From: Mixophyes australis
Taxonomy: Eukaryota; Chordata; Amphibia; Anura; Limnodynastidae
Reading direction: 5' to 3'
Length of the DNA: 64,000 nucleotides
Assembly (NCBI GenBank): GCA_036250195.1
Contig: JAVHZZ010000010.1
Span: 84,182,757 to 84,246,756 of the forward strand
Translations under genes and position numbers: made by a program
In this document: positions 53,691 to 64,000 of the stretch, piece by piece
Position numbering within the stretch: position 1 is the stretch's first letter
How the letters are laid out: every line of letters starts with the position of its first letter
The notes under the pieces: generated by a model
Seen by the model: the letters and a program-made list of their open reading frames with translations, nothing else
Told to the model about the DNA's origin: nothing
Database searches by the model: none

Positions 53691-54920
53691 CAGTGCAGCT
53701 CTGGCAGCTACCCCAGGAACCGCTGTCCCTGTGAGTCCGAAAGGAACCGTAGCCAGTGCTCTCGCACCCTGTCCACATCTTGAGTCGTTAGTGAGAAATG
53801 GAGGCGTGCGTAGGGTTTACGAGTGTTCCACCCGTAGGTGGAAACAGTGGAGTGGGATATGTGACAGAGTCACTGGTATGAATTGCAGGTATCTATGTCC
53901 CAGGATAACTGACTTGCATGTTTTTAAACCCATGGAGATTGACTTATATAGGAAGGAGATTCCTAAACAGTATGTTCGGCTTAGGATTAGCTGGTAAGGA
54001 TCCCTGGTGTTTTGTATGGAGTGAGCAGGGTGGGCTCCATGCAAAAGGCCCAGTCCAGGTCTTCTGGTCTGAAGCCTCACAGCAGACTGATAAGGAGCTG
54101 CACCTGAGATGTGCCTGTTAAAAGGTTGCAGATCTGCTTCAATCTGGGTCTCAGTCCTGGGTAGAAGGCTGAATGCTGGAGGCCTCCTGAGAGACACTTT
54201 GTGTGTGGGACATAAGGTCCTTCACATTTACGAGAGGGTCTGCACAAATATTTAAGGAAGTTTATTTATGTTTTGCTTACTTTGATTATGCTTATAAAAC
54301 TGGTTGAGCCCAGTTAATCCGAAAACCCTGAATTTAAGTAACTTATTGTTGCTGTTTGTCACCATCTTCCCCAGGATATGGTACCTATTCCCCTCACACA
54401 GTTACAAACTTAATGTTATATTGTATGCTCAGTGTTGTGACAGGATGGTCAGACACTTAGAACTCTAGGACATTTGAAAAATGTGTGCATACTTATTTTA
54501 CTACCCAAATATAGTTTTAAAAAACAATCCCAGACAGATTGTTTCAAAATAAGTCATTTATTAGCATAATGCACAGGAGATAGTACTAAATGATAGTATA
54601 TAATGAGTGGCGGTGAGTGCACAGCAGGAGCCAGAGAAATGCGATGAAGTCAACTGCATTATTGAATAGTCACATAAACCTCACTAAAACTAACATATCA
54701 CATCTAAAGTTTCTTTTCTTGTTTTTTTGTTTCTTTCTTCAAAATAATTTTAGAATGCATAGTTTACTTTATTGAACATAAATATGTCATATTTGTAACT
54801 CCACTCTTTTCTGAAGTTACAAATTTATCTGCACTTTATCTCTGATTACGGATTATACTGTGACTTTCCTAGGATGGGATTGACAGTCGGCAGTTGGTTG
54901 CAAATGATGATTTATTCGTA
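53691..54920. other. Unassigned, probably retroelement non-coding end
   Basis: Short ORFs without domains, then AT-rich sequence from about 54240. The part 54000-54420 may be the LTR or tail of the gag/protease relic, but no ends were defined. Confidence 0.3.
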
Positions 54921-55060
54921 GCACTGGGGTCATGAGTTCGAGTCCCAACCATGGCCTTATCTGTGTGGAGTTTGTATGTTCTCCCCGTGTTTGCGTGGGT
55001 TTCCTCGGGGTGTTCCAAAAACATACTGGTAGATTAATTGGCTGCTACTAAATTGACCTT

Positions 55061-55095
<35 letters not shown>

Positions 55096-55199
55096 GTGTG
55101 TATGTATGTTAGGGAATTTAGACTGTAAGCTCCATTGGGACAGGGACTGATATGAGTGAGGGAATTAGTGGTGCTATATAAATAGCTGATGATGATGAA
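54921..55199 (+). repeat. V-SINE, 5' truncated
   Basis: Starts inside the tRNA-like head (gcactggggtcatgagttcgagtcccaacc), continues through the central domain (tgtttgcgtgggtttcctc), a (CT)n run at 55072-55090, and the tail gggaatttagactgtaagctcc...ctatataaatagctgatgatga. Same family as 57903-58243. Confidence 0.88.
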
Positions 55200-55457
55200 A
55201 TAGACAATAATATTGGAAAGACAGATACCGGAACATTATCCATTTATATGATTAATTTAATCAGTTTCCAGTAAAATACATCAACTAAAACTTTTGTTTG
55301 CATTTAGAATTATTAATTGGAATGTGGAGAACAATAATCTGAGCACTTTTTATGTAACAGATCATTAACAGACTGCAACAGACAAACTAATGCCAGCAAC
55401 AGTCATATTCTAACAAAACAAATGTCAGAACAGCTGTTTAGATTTATTAGACAGTAA
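55200..55457. other. No recognisable feature
   Basis: AT-rich spacer between SINE and MITE. Confidence 0.5.
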
Positions 55458-55680
55458 GGGGCATATTGAAATGTTTGTTTTCCGCGCCCCGGAAAAACTA
55501 TTACCGTTAATACGGTAATAGTTCGCTGTATTTCAGCTCGCGGCTCAGGGAGCTGCGGGCTGAAATCCAGCGAGAAAATTACCGAATTGACGTGTTTTCC
55601 ACGCACGATTACCGTAATAACGGTAATCGTGCGCGGACCGCGAGATTCTCACCGTTTCCGCCGAGAATTGAATATGCCCC
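55458..55680. mobile_element. PIF/Harbinger-type MITE, GGGGCATATT ends, copy 1
   Basis: 223 bp, with TAA duplications at 55455-55457 and 55681-55683. Termini GGGGCATATT and AATATGCCCC. The interior repeats the near-palindrome attaccgtaataacggtaat and a gagctgcgggctgaaat hairpin. The TWA 3-bp duplication fits PIF/Harbinger. Confidence 0.88.
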
Positions 55681-55683
55681 TAA

Positions 55684-56264
55684 AAATGTTTTTGACACTA
55701 TACAAAATGACAATGTTTTACATTTTTGTAAACAGTGTCTCTTTGTGAGCGTTGTGTATGTTCACCAAATACTAATCTACCTCTATACTCTCTAAAGGGG
55801 GTCATGTTAAGTTGGACACCAATTGAATTTTTGGTGTATAATATGCCTTTTTACTTCTGCGTAAGTGCACTAAGCACTAGCTGCGAAAGTAGTGCCCTGT
55901 GCGCAGATGCAGACGTGGAAACAATTTCACTTGACGCTTCATAAGATACTCGTCCCACTTTGCGACAGAATGATATTTAAAACTTTAGTAATTAAAACAT
56001 GACAGTGTTATGTGGAAACACGTTTATTTTAATTAAAGCAACCAATTCCTTAAAATGTCTGCCTTTATAGCAGAGTAGAAGCATTCACATTAGTCGTAGC
56101 ACATACATTTACATAAACAACAGACTGAAGCCTTATACGCCATAATTGTTACTGATTAAAATAAAAATAAATCACTTACAATACAAATATATTATTTTGA
56201 AATACATCATATTTTGCAACAATAATTAACCAGCAATAAACAGCAATAATGGCAAACAAAACAA
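55684..56264. other. No recognisable gene
   Basis: AT-rich DNA; no coding signal or named repeat was supported. Confidence 0.45.
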
Positions 56265-56299
56265 TTACTAACGGAGTGGTATGACCACTCCGTTAGTAA
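56265..56299. repeat. Perfect 16-bp hairpin
   Basis: ttactaacggagtggt, 3-nt spacer atg, then accactccgttagtaa. The arms match perfectly in otherwise AT-rich DNA. Confidence 0.9.
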
Positions 56300-56490
56300 A
56301 ACAGATCTAATTTAAATAGTAAATTATCCAATATTATTTATTTAACAAATTCATATATGGGGTAGTTTTAAAAATATGAACAACTTCACATGTGCAAGAA
56401 AGTGCAATGTCTATTAAAAAGTAGTAAAAAAGTGTACAAACGTGTGTTACCATCAGATACGCAGCATCCACTGGCAATTTATTATGTTAA

Positions 56491-57021
56491 GGAGCCTATT
56501 TCTCAAAGGACAAAATGCACTTTTGCCAGCATAAATGGTGGTTTACACTGGTTCCAGGGCTTATAATCACTATGTTCTATATACTAATGGGGTTACCGCT
56601 GGCAATAACCCAATTTTCGCTGGTTGCTGCAGTTCTCAAAGAGTTCTCTGGGGGCGGCAAACATATATTACTCAGCAACATTGAAATTTTTTCTCTGCAA
56701 TAAACAGTTTCTCACCGAAGCCTCAGGACCATTATCACATAAGCAAAGCAGCAGAAATAAAATAATTTATTGATTAAATAACTTATTTTTGCAAAACGGG
56801 TTAGTTTAAAAAAAATAGGGTTAATATCCTATTTATTTTCTAGGGGAGAAATGGTAGCTACAATATAACTTATATATCATGTTTTACAACATATCTTATG
56901 TATAAAAGCTTTTATTTACAGCAGTAGAACTAGCAATGATATTCCTTTAATAAATATAGGTCAAAAGGTAGGGGTTTTTTTTGCCGCAAGAAGAGTGAAA
57001 AAGTCATGACAAATAGGCCCC
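56491..57021. mobile_element. TTAA-type non-autonomous transposon
   Basis: 531 bp with TTAA on both sides (56487-56490 and 57022-57025) and inverted ends GGAGCCTATTTCTCA / TGACAAATAGGCCCC. TTAA duplication fits piggyBac or Kolobok. No transposase inside. Confidence 0.75.
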
Positions 57022-57030
57022 TTAATCTTA

Positions 57031-57251
57031 GGGGCATTCAATTGTTGGCGTTACCCAGAAAAGTAATGCAGCGTGCGCACTATTACCGTCATTACGGTAA
57101 TAGTGAGTGTAATTACCGTTATTACGGTACCTTTAACGCTGGATTTCAGCTCGCAGCTCAGGGAGCTGTGAGCTGAAATCCGGCTTAGAATTACCGTAAT
57201 AACGGTAATATTTTTAACGCCATGGGAAACGCCAAGAATTGAATATGCCCC
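57031..57251. mobile_element. PIF/Harbinger-type MITE, GGGGCAT ends, copy 2
   Basis: 221 bp with TTA duplications at 57028-57030 and 57252-57254. It shares termini, four ATTACCG/CGGTAAT palindromes and the cagctcgcagctcagggagctg hairpin with copy 1. It lies 9 bp from the TTAA element. Confidence 0.88.
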
Positions 57252-57254
57252 TTA

Positions 57255-57902
57255 TAATCTTGCAATGCCTGATGGAGCTTTTAATCATTATTAAATTTGC
57301 CAACATGGTAATAACCATTTATAGTTCTGCATCAAGAAAATGTTATTTGTTTTATCAATGAGTACAGTAAATTTTCTTTTCACAGTACAGATTGCCTAGG
57401 AAACCAGTAGGCTGCTTTGGCTATAATACAGAAGCAGCATGACATGATTTATCAGGATTAAGACTGCAATTAAAGAAGCCCTTTTATGTTACGATTTTGA
57501 TTAGTCATCTTGACCAAATTGACAGATCATTATAGTATGGGTGAGCTTCAAGATGAATACTGTGCCTCAAAAGTCCCTCTTGTAGATGACATACTATTGT
57601 AGGAGGAAGCACTTAGTGATTAGTCTGTATGTCATATACACAATTAAAATCAAGTCTTATTGGATCAACTTTGATCTTGTAAGGAGGAAAACCAGATACA
57701 ATCAGATTGCATGTGTTGGGTCATGGAATCTCTGAGAGCAGTGCAAAATGTTGATATCCAGTTAGTCGGCCTGGTGCCTGTACATCAGTGCAATTTGACC
57801 AAATTTCTCACTGATCTGGTCATTGGGCAGTTGTGTCAAGTAGCTAGGTTAAAATATTAGCAGCTATAAAAGCAGGATTTGTGGGTAGGAAACAAAAGGT
57901 AT
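57255..57902. other. No recognisable feature
   Basis: Non-coding; nothing supported. Confidence 0.5.
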
Positions 57903-58243
57903 GGCAGCACAGTGGCCTAGTGGTTAGCACTTCTGCCTCACAGCACTGGGGTCATGAGTTCGATTCCCAACCATGACCTTATCTGTGTGGAGTTTGTATG
58001 TTCTCACTGTGCTTGCGTGGGTTTTCTCCAGGTGCTCTGGTTTCCTCCCACACTCCAAAAACCTACTGGTAGGTTAATTGGCTGCTATCAAAATTGACCC
58101 TAGTCTCTCTCTCCCTGTCTGTGTGAGTGTGTGTCTATATTAGGGAATTTAGACTGTAAGCTCCAATGGGGCGGGGACTGATGTGAATGAGTTCTCTGTA
58201 CAGCGCTGTGGAATTAGTGGCACTATATAAATAAATGATGATG
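57903..58243 (+). repeat. V-SINE, full length
   Basis: The tRNA-derived head has an A box TGGCCTAGTGG (57913-57923) and a B box GTTCGATTC (57958-57966), the spacing of a pol III promoter. The central region ttgcgtgggttttctccagg and tggtttcctcccacac is the V-SINE core. The 3' tail actgtaagctccaatggggc...cactatataaataaatgatgatg is shared with LINE tails and presumably recruits the LINE machinery. Confidence 0.92.
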
Positions 58244-58987
58244 TGCACTTTTGCAGACAGCAGTGGAAATGTTCTGTTTTTGGTCATTTTAATCAGAATG
58301 CCATCCATAATGATGGTTTTCACCTGCCATTGGTTTGGAGGGTGCATGCTTGTCACAAGAGTAACCACTGTTTTTCAATTTAGTACATTTTAATCCTAGC
58401 ACCCACCGGCCAGGAGTACAACAAAGGACCCAATGCTACTTCACCATTGGGCCAGGTATCTCTAGGTGTGTGGACCCAAGAATTTATTCGGAATCCCTCA
58501 TAGAGGACTGAGTCTGAGGTGGAGTAAGTTGGGCTGTAACAGAAGGGAAGGGAGATTTTTTTTTTTTTTGCATTATTTATTTAGTTATTTATATTTACAT
58601 GTTCTGACACGCAAGATAGCTAAAACAGTATGAATTTTGAGCTATCATGCCTCTCATAGCCACTTCTTTTTTTCTGATGGGATTTCCAGGGGTTTGGTAA
58701 ACCACACCTTAATGTGGCCAATTGAAAACAAGCAGTTGTTCATTGGTTTGGCCTTTAGTGACCTGGCAGTTTGAGAATTGTTCCTAAAATGCTGAAAAAA
58801 TACTCGTTACACTAATCTGCCCTCTAGTAAATTCCCCCCAGGAATATCGAATTGAGAAAAGCATCATAAATTCTTTCCATTTATATTTTTATGGGTGATG
58901 CTAATTAAGTGTCTTCCCAACATCAACACAACTAAGAGACCACATATAGAGCAATATGTAAACTGGACTAGTATATACTGTATAATC
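58244..58987. other. No recognisable feature
   Basis: Non-coding with a T run at 58557-58569. Nothing supported. Confidence 0.45.
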
Positions 58988-59134
58988 CAGTGTTGGTTAA
59001 CTTGTGACACTCCAGGTGTTGTAAAACTACAAGTCCCAGAATACCCTTCCAGCAAAAAGCTGTTATATATTGGCAAAGCATGCTGGGACTTGTAGTTTCA
59101 CAACACCTGGAGTGTCACAGGTTAGCCAACACTG
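58988..59134. mobile_element. hAT MITE, CAGTGTTGG ends
   Basis: 147 bp, nearly palindromic; CAGTGTTGGTTAAC and GTTAGCCAACACTG ends and a perfect 8-bp duplication gtataatc (58980-58987 and 59135-59142). Intact reference for the split relic at 8298-9720. Confidence 0.92.
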
Positions 59135-59142
59135 GTATAATC

Positions 59143-59884
59143 TAACATCTTCTGGTACATTTCTGATTTTTTATGATGCTTACTAATTCTTGCTTACTTT
59201 TGTAGTCATTATCCTTTACGTAATCTGTTTTCAACTCTATAATTCCCTTTGTTGAATGGCAATAGCATATGATTTAGGAAAACTATCACTTAAAATTGAA
59301 ATTAAAATAGATCAGTTGCATAGTTTAAAACATATTCAAATTCACAATCAAATTATAATTTAGCAAACATTTCCTCTCGGAAAAATAAAACTAAAAAGAT
59401 ATTTCTGTTTCTACAAAGTTTCTTCCATTGCTAGGACATTCAGTCAACCGTGACTGTCCTGTAGAAGTGGGGTGGTAGAATTTAGACCTGCACATTTTGC
59501 CAGACTGGTGAACCTTGAGGGAGGACTGGTATAAATCACATATGTCTAATCCATTATTTTACTGTGTTTCTTGACATCCAGCCCAGTGAGACGGAACAGC
59601 AAATAACAGTTAAGTGTTGGGCATGGCAGGTAATTTGGAAAATGGAAATACTTTATGTTGCAATTTGTGGGGGGGTTAAATTCCCCTTTATATGTGAAGC
59701 TTTAAGTCCATTTCATTTACTTCTGGGTGTGATTAAACATTATTCTTTATCCCTGAAATATAAATAACCTTCAATAAGCACACGTTAATTTGTAAACATA
59801 CGTTTCTATTCAAATGCTATCCACTGACAAATCTCTTATTGGATTCCTCCTTTTTTTTTGTGCAAAGCTAATGTTATAGTTTTG
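59143..59884. other. 3' flank of the fucosyltransferase gene
   Basis: AT-rich DNA that includes the presumed 3' UTR (- strand). No clear poly(A) signal was assigned. Confidence 0.4.
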
Positions 59885-60937
59885 TCATGTGTACCATTTG
59901 GAGAGACTTGGTAGGCTTCTATATGAAGGGGCCTTATGCAGTGCTATACAAGCTTTACAGTAATTTATATTCCAATCAACTTCTGCTACTGGCCACAGTT
60001 TTGATCTCCAGTTGAAATATTGCTCATATTTCTGATTGTTTTTGTCAAGGTCAAGCAGGTAGTCAGCCAGTTCTTTTGGACTAGGAAAATCATCAACATG
60101 AATGAAGGAATCTGAAGGAATAAACCTTTCATAAGTTTCTCTAGTTGAGCCAAGAACTATAGGAACAGTTCCAGATTTGAAAGCATTCTTCCAGAGTTTT
60201 TCTGTAATATAATCCTTATGTAGCGAATTCTCAAATGATAAGTAGAACTTGTATTTAGATATGGCAGTATGTATGTCTTGTCTAGCTAAAGGCAGATGGA
60301 ATTGACCATAAACATCTATGGTTATATGTTTCTTCAGTTCTTCATAAAACTGAACCCGTTTGGAATGGGGATTCCAGTTACTGACAACCCAAGATACTAA
60401 CTTGGACTTTTCTGGGATGGTAAAGTTATGAACTAAGTCATTTTTCTGCAGCCATCCGTAAGGAGTGAAGATGTCAGAATCACTTCTGTAAGACATGGTG
60501 AGGTTGATGAGGTTGTCCATGAAGCCTAGGTTAGGGCTATGGCTTGGAGACTCCAAGTTAAACCACACCCAATACTGTCCTTCTGGTCTTGGAATCTGAG
60601 GCATTTGAGTTTTGGAACTGCATACATCTCTGTGATGAAAAATTACAGCATTTGCCCTATTATACCAGCTACGGTTGGCTGTCATGAAGCACCTAGGATA
60701 ATTAAAGGGTTTTGCACACTGGTTTAAAGGAAAGCGGCTACCAAATGGCCATGTCCATAGCAGGACAATCAAGTCTGCTTCTGTCTGGGAGGAGAGCAGT
60801 GAGGTAGAACAATCTGACACTATGGTGCTATCTTTATTGAAGGTGCTATAATTAAAGATTAAGAAGACAACGAAAACTTGTAAGATGAATATGATAAAAT
60901 ATTGCTGATATGATTTTGATTGCTGCTCAGCCTTCAT
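59885..60937 (-). CDS. Alpha-(1,3)-fucosyltransferase (GT10 family)
   Basis: 350 residues from ATG 60935-60937 in a single coding exon. A short cytosolic tail is followed by a signal anchor (about residues 14-34, YFIIFILQVFVVFLIF), so it is a type II Golgi membrane protein. The catalytic domain shows LWTWPFG, HHRD, WVWFNLESPSHS, YRSDSDIFTPYG, WVVSNWNPHSKRV, FYLSFENSLHKDYITEKLWKNAF and FNWR. The FENS..KDYITEKL motif binds GDP-fucose in this family. N-glycosylation sites NRS, NLT and NFT are present. The enzyme would transfer fucose from GDP-fucose to N-acetylglucosamine in glycan chains (Lewis-type structures). It is closest in layout to FUT9/FUT4-type enzymes but the member is not decided. 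It appears intact. Confidence 0.93.
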   Translation of the reverse strand: MKAEQQSKSYQQYFIIFILQVFVVFLIFNYSTFNKDSTIVSDCSTSLLSSQTEADLIVLLWTWPFGSRFPLNQCAKPFNYPRCFMTANRSWYNRANAVIFHHRDVCSSKTQMPQIPRPEGQYWVWFNLESPSHSPNLGFMDNLINLTMSYRSDSDIFTPYGWLQKNDLVHNFTIPEKSKLVSWVVSNWNPHSKRVQFYEELKKHITIDVYGQFHLPLARQDIHTAISKYKFYLSFENSLHKDYITEKLWKNAFKSGTVPIVLGSTRETYERFIPSDSFIHVDDFPSPKELADYLLDLDKNNQKYEQYFNWRSKLWPVAEVDWNINYCKACIALHKAPSYRSLPSLSKWYT

Positions 60938-60975
60938 TTCATACCTAGAAGTAGGAAACAAAGACAAAATTTAAG
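60934..60975 (-). promoter_or_regulatory. 3' splice site and overlapping mini-uORF before FUT start
   Basis: A pyrimidine-rich run (TTTTGTCTTTGTTTCC) ends in CTAG at 60948-60945, so the exon begins at 60944. ATGAAATGA (60942-60934) is a two-codon ORF overlapping the main ATG. An upstream 5' UTR exon is implied beyond the window or within 61-64 kb. Confidence 0.65.
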
Positions 60976-61711
60976 AGTAAAGTAGAAGCTAATCCCTAAT
61001 GTCATATATCAAAAAACAAATAATTGCAGTTGTTGGTTTTTTTTTTCCATTAAAATAAACCAGAATATTTATTAGTATTCCGTTTACCTGAGTAATTTTT
61101 GTTTTAATAAAGAGATAGTTAAATGACCCTAAGGACCTTTTGTTTTAGAAATATGTCTGTCTTCTTTCATGTGCTAGTTGATTGATCACCTGGTCTATCA
61201 GACTTCTGTCCTACTTTCTCTAGAAAGCTGCTAAGTTGTCATATTTACATCAGTACTGGAATTTCAGTAACAGAAGTATAGAATAACCTTGATGATCCAA
61301 CAGGTTACCATGTAATTTCAAGGTAATTTAGTAATTAGCTAATTGTAACATATCTGATATAATAGAAGGCATCTAGAGCCAGATCAAAAGAAATCAACAG
61401 CAAGCCAAGGTTAGTGCAAGCTGAAGTTTAATGCTGTTAAAGAAGCCAAATTTAGGACTTATGTAGTTATGATGTAGTAAGAATAAGCCAGTCAGTGCAC
61501 AGGTAACAATAGTAGAAGTAACAAGGTGAGATCATGGGTACAAGAAAATATAATTGGCCAAGGAAAACAGGAAGTTCTTGTGTGCTTAAGTACTCATTCC
61601 CACCAATCTGTGCACGAGTAAAGGTGGAATTTTATTTATCTGCTAGTGCTTCAGATCTTGTTGTGTTTGCCGGTTTATTGACTTTGGCTTTGTCCCTCAC
61701 TACCCATCCTC
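60976..61711. other. Upstream intron/flank of the fucosyltransferase
   Basis: AT-rich, no recognised exon or repeat. Confidence 0.45.
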
Positions 61712-62193
61712 TCAGGACCCAGTGACTTGACCATTCGTGGTGTGTCTCTGATAGCTAACCCAGCCAAGTGATCCTCTCCCAGGAGCATTCAACACTATTT
61801 TGCTTGTGCAAGCTGAGCGCTTTGAGGAACCTATGTAGCTAGGAAAGTTTTCTTTGTCCAAATGCTCATTGCTGAAAGAGTTGTCCAGAATGAGTTTGAG
61901 CCATCTGGAAATGGTGTTGCTCACCGGAACAGGAGGGAAGGTAAATGAGAATTGGGGCAATTCTTCCTCCATGTTACTTTCTGCAATGTAAGCTGTCTAT
62001 CGTACTCTATTGGGAATGCTTGCCTCAAAGCCTCCTGAGATACTGGCGCCATGGAGAATTTCTTAGATTTGGACTTAGCCAGCATGATGGTGCTACCCTT
62101 GCTTCTGAAGACTAGGTCAACTTGCCATAAAAGCTTATAGATAACCAATAATACCAGTTTCAGTAACCCTGAGACTTTGATGATGTGTGTCAA
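61712..62193 (-). pseudogene. Unrecognised protein relic in two frames
   Basis: Two - strand frames overlap at about 61921-61972. The upstream one (62193 down) holds KSKSKKFSMAPVSQEAL, RQAFPIEYDRQLTLQKVTW. The downstream one continues smoothly as EELPQFSFTFPPVPVSN, TISRWLKLILDNSFSNEHLD and GRGSLGWVSYQRHTT. Read together they suggest one protein of about 150 residues or more broken by a single frameshift. No family is recognised. It could be a gag-like or DNA-transposon protein, since it lies among relics. Confidence 0.4.
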
Positions 62194-62229
62194 CTATAGT
62201 GACTAGGAGCTGATCTCTTTCTGCACCAT

Positions 62230-62870
62230 CCACACCACAAAGATTTCAATCAATCTGAGTTACCACCGGTTATACATGCACAAGCCAATGATCAATTGGA
62301 GGGCTAAAAAGATACAGGAATGGGACAAGTCATGCCAGACCACATGCCTTCAACTAGCAAAAGTGGCAATGGTATGTGGTGCTACCCAAAGAGAGGAGTC
62401 CAGACCAGAAAGACTGCCTGAGCAGAAACAAAGTTTCAGGAGGGACTATGACAAAAAATACACAGAGGCACTATTACTTCACAGAGAATGGGACTGCCTA
62501 ATCGACCTGTTGCCTGGCACTATGCCTCCAAGTGGCAGGAAATACCGTTTATCTAAACCTGAGACAAGCGCCATGACCATCTACATACAGAACAATGTGG
62601 AACAAGATTTCATCATAGAGTACAGACTGACAACAAGAGCATCCTTCAGCCCCTCACTTTCTTTTCAAAGATGTTCACCTCTGCTATGGCCAACTCTGAC
62701 ATGGTAAACTGAGAATTGCTAACCATTATCACCAAGAAGAGGCATCTTTTGTAAAAGGTCCATCTCTCTATTGTCATCTACCACAAGAACCTGAAGTTTA
62801 TTAAGGGGAAGAAGAGGTTGAACTTTGAGCAGGCACGGTGGGTGCTATTTCGAACTAGGTTTTATTTAGG
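62230..62870 (+). pseudogene. Chromovirus pol fragment (PR end, RT start, RNase H)
   Basis: The + strand shows NWRAKKIQEWDKSC (end of protease region), then HREWDCLIDLLPGTMPPSGRKY, LSKPETSAMTIYIQNN and EQDFI. These match [22 protein letters not shown] and following residues in the intact pol. After a deletion come [21 protein letters not shown] and VLF (RNase H, near 62790-62850). The RT core is missing and the frames are broken. It is a deleted relic of a related lineage, on the opposite strand to the young copy. Confidence 0.85.
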
Positions 62871-64000
62871 TTCATTATTTTTGAACTTATGACTGTTTAC
62901 ACTGCATATTTGATTCATGTCTATCCAGCAGTTAAGAGTTCTAAGTTTATCTAAACATCAACCTTCCACTCTTCAATCTTGGGACACAATTGTGTGAGAG
63001 AGGGGCAACAGGAATACATCATCCAGATCATAGATATGCACAGATTCAGGGAAAGCATGCAATACCTATTGTACTGGATACGAGGTTCCCCAAATCACTC
63101 AGACACAATATTAGAGGAAAAATGGAAGGATGATTTATTCTGCAGAACAGAATTAAATGCAGCATGGCCCCTTAACAATTGCAGGTCCAACAAGTCAGGA
63201 AACCAGTTCAAATAAATCCAGTGGGATAGGGACAGCACAGTCCCCTTAACAATAGCAGGTCCAACAAGTCAGGAAATCAGTTCAAGTAAATCCAGTCAGA
63301 TAGGTTCCACAGCACATTTCTGGTGGAGCATCACCTCTTGGCCAAAAGTTAGTCCAGCTCCCAGGGTAACCTCTTTTATCACCACCTAATCCCACCTTGG
63401 GAACTGCCTGCCCAGGGGAGTTGCAAAAGGTCTCGATTGGTGGGCTGCTTACACTATCCAGCCCCTCCCTCACCTCCCCAGGTGTCTTCCCTCAGGTGAC
63501 CCCTGCCTGGTCCGGCTCCTGGCTGGCTGTAGAGCTCACTAGTGGACAATAGGGAGCAAACAGAAATAACAATGGTAGCTTAATTCACTCAACTCCTGAG
63601 TGTTTCCTGTGGAGGTGGAATTTAACACCTGAAGTACTTTTCCAAGGAAATGTTATAGTTACATCACTAAAAAGTGTAGTTCAGGTATTGATTAGATTCA
63701 GGGGTTGTAACACCATACACCATGCCCTTTGCTTTACGTTCATGCTTTTATTAGGTTGATTAATGATCACTCACTTGCTCTGCTTTACAAATACTTCAGG
63801 TTTCATCCTGCTAAGTCTAGCGGGTTGCACCAATTGTTTCTCTCCTGGGAGCAACCAACGCCATGACACTCTGCAGTTCAAAGCAAAATTGTCTTATTCG
63901 CAGACAAGCAAAAACAACAAGACAGAAAAACAAAATGGGATTCTTTCATTCATGATCACTGTGGACTGCCAAACGTTATCTCCCTAGACATAATCAGAGA
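62871..64000. other. LTR-like tail and unassigned DNA
   Basis: A block ccccttaacaa(t)tgcaggtccaacaagtcagg...caagtaaatccagt is duplicated in tandem at about 63170-63230 and 63241-63296. The composition resembles an antisense LTR. No ends, duplication or gene were identified up to the window edge. Confidence 0.35.

Noticed and set aside
57913..57966. tRNA gene
   Set aside because: A and B boxes belong to the head of a V-SINE; no full cloverleaf, and the SINE body follows.
60938..60967. Ten extra N-terminal residues of the fucosyltransferase
   Set aside because: They fall in a polypyrimidine tract and splice acceptor and begin with a non-ATG codon; the ATG at 60937 is preferred.

Overview
The window is nuclear DNA of a vertebrate, most likely a frog or another amphibian. 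The evidence is spliceosomal exons of a PAWR-family gene, a vertebrate-type alpha-1,3-fucosyltransferase with a 3' splice site just before its start codon, tRNA-derived V-type SINEs, and a dense mix of Tc1/mariner, hAT, PIF/Harbinger and TTAA-type elements with L1, L2, Penelope-like and Ty3/gypsy chromovirus retrotransposons. No search was run, so the species is not identified.

Only two host genes are supported. On the + strand, two exons (2144-2248 and 4645-4731) encode the C-terminal leucine zipper of a PAWR (Par-4)-like protein; its earlier exons lie upstream of or outside the window. On the - strand, 59885-60937 is an intact 350-residue GT10 fucosyltransferase coding exon. Almost everything else is transposable-element DNA.

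Layout. 1-10 kb: PAWR-like gene end plus MITEs (hAT foldback with 8-bp duplication, nested hAT and long-TIR elements). 11-18.5 kb: decayed Tc1, chromovirus, Penelope-like, L2 and L1 fragments. 21-28 kb: a full-length 7.0-kb L1/Tx1-type LINE on the - strand with a 16-bp target-site duplication; it carries two catalytic Asp-to-Asn changes, both at former CpG sites if the ancestral codons were GAT and GAC. 29.9-32.1 kb: a 5'-truncated L1 fragment. 35-37.4 kb: an L2-like LINE split by a solo LTR. 37.5-41 kb: two Tc1-family relics, each hit by another element. 42.1-51.6 kb: a three-layer LTR nest. Its youngest member is a full-length chromovirus with 2022-bp LTRs differing by about a dozen bases. 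52-54 kb: a broken gag/protease of a different retroelement. 55-59 kb: MITEs and V-SINEs. 61.7-63.6 kb: an unrecognised ORF pair, a chromovirus pol fragment and an LTR-like tail.

The most interesting object is the young chromovirus at 42739-51038. Its sequence shows (i) an 11-nt perfect complement between the predicted 5' end of its RNA and the site just after the 5' LTR, as expected for Tf1/sushi-type self-primed reverse transcription; (ii) a -1 frameshift cassette at the gag/pol junction (heptamer GGGAAAT, 6-nt spacer, H-type pseudoknot with 7- and 8-bp stems); (iii) a short U3 (about 176 bp) and a very long transcribed leader holding a 78-bp tandem array and four hairpins with compensatory base changes. 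These points come from reading the sequence; the mechanisms are inferred by analogy with known families.
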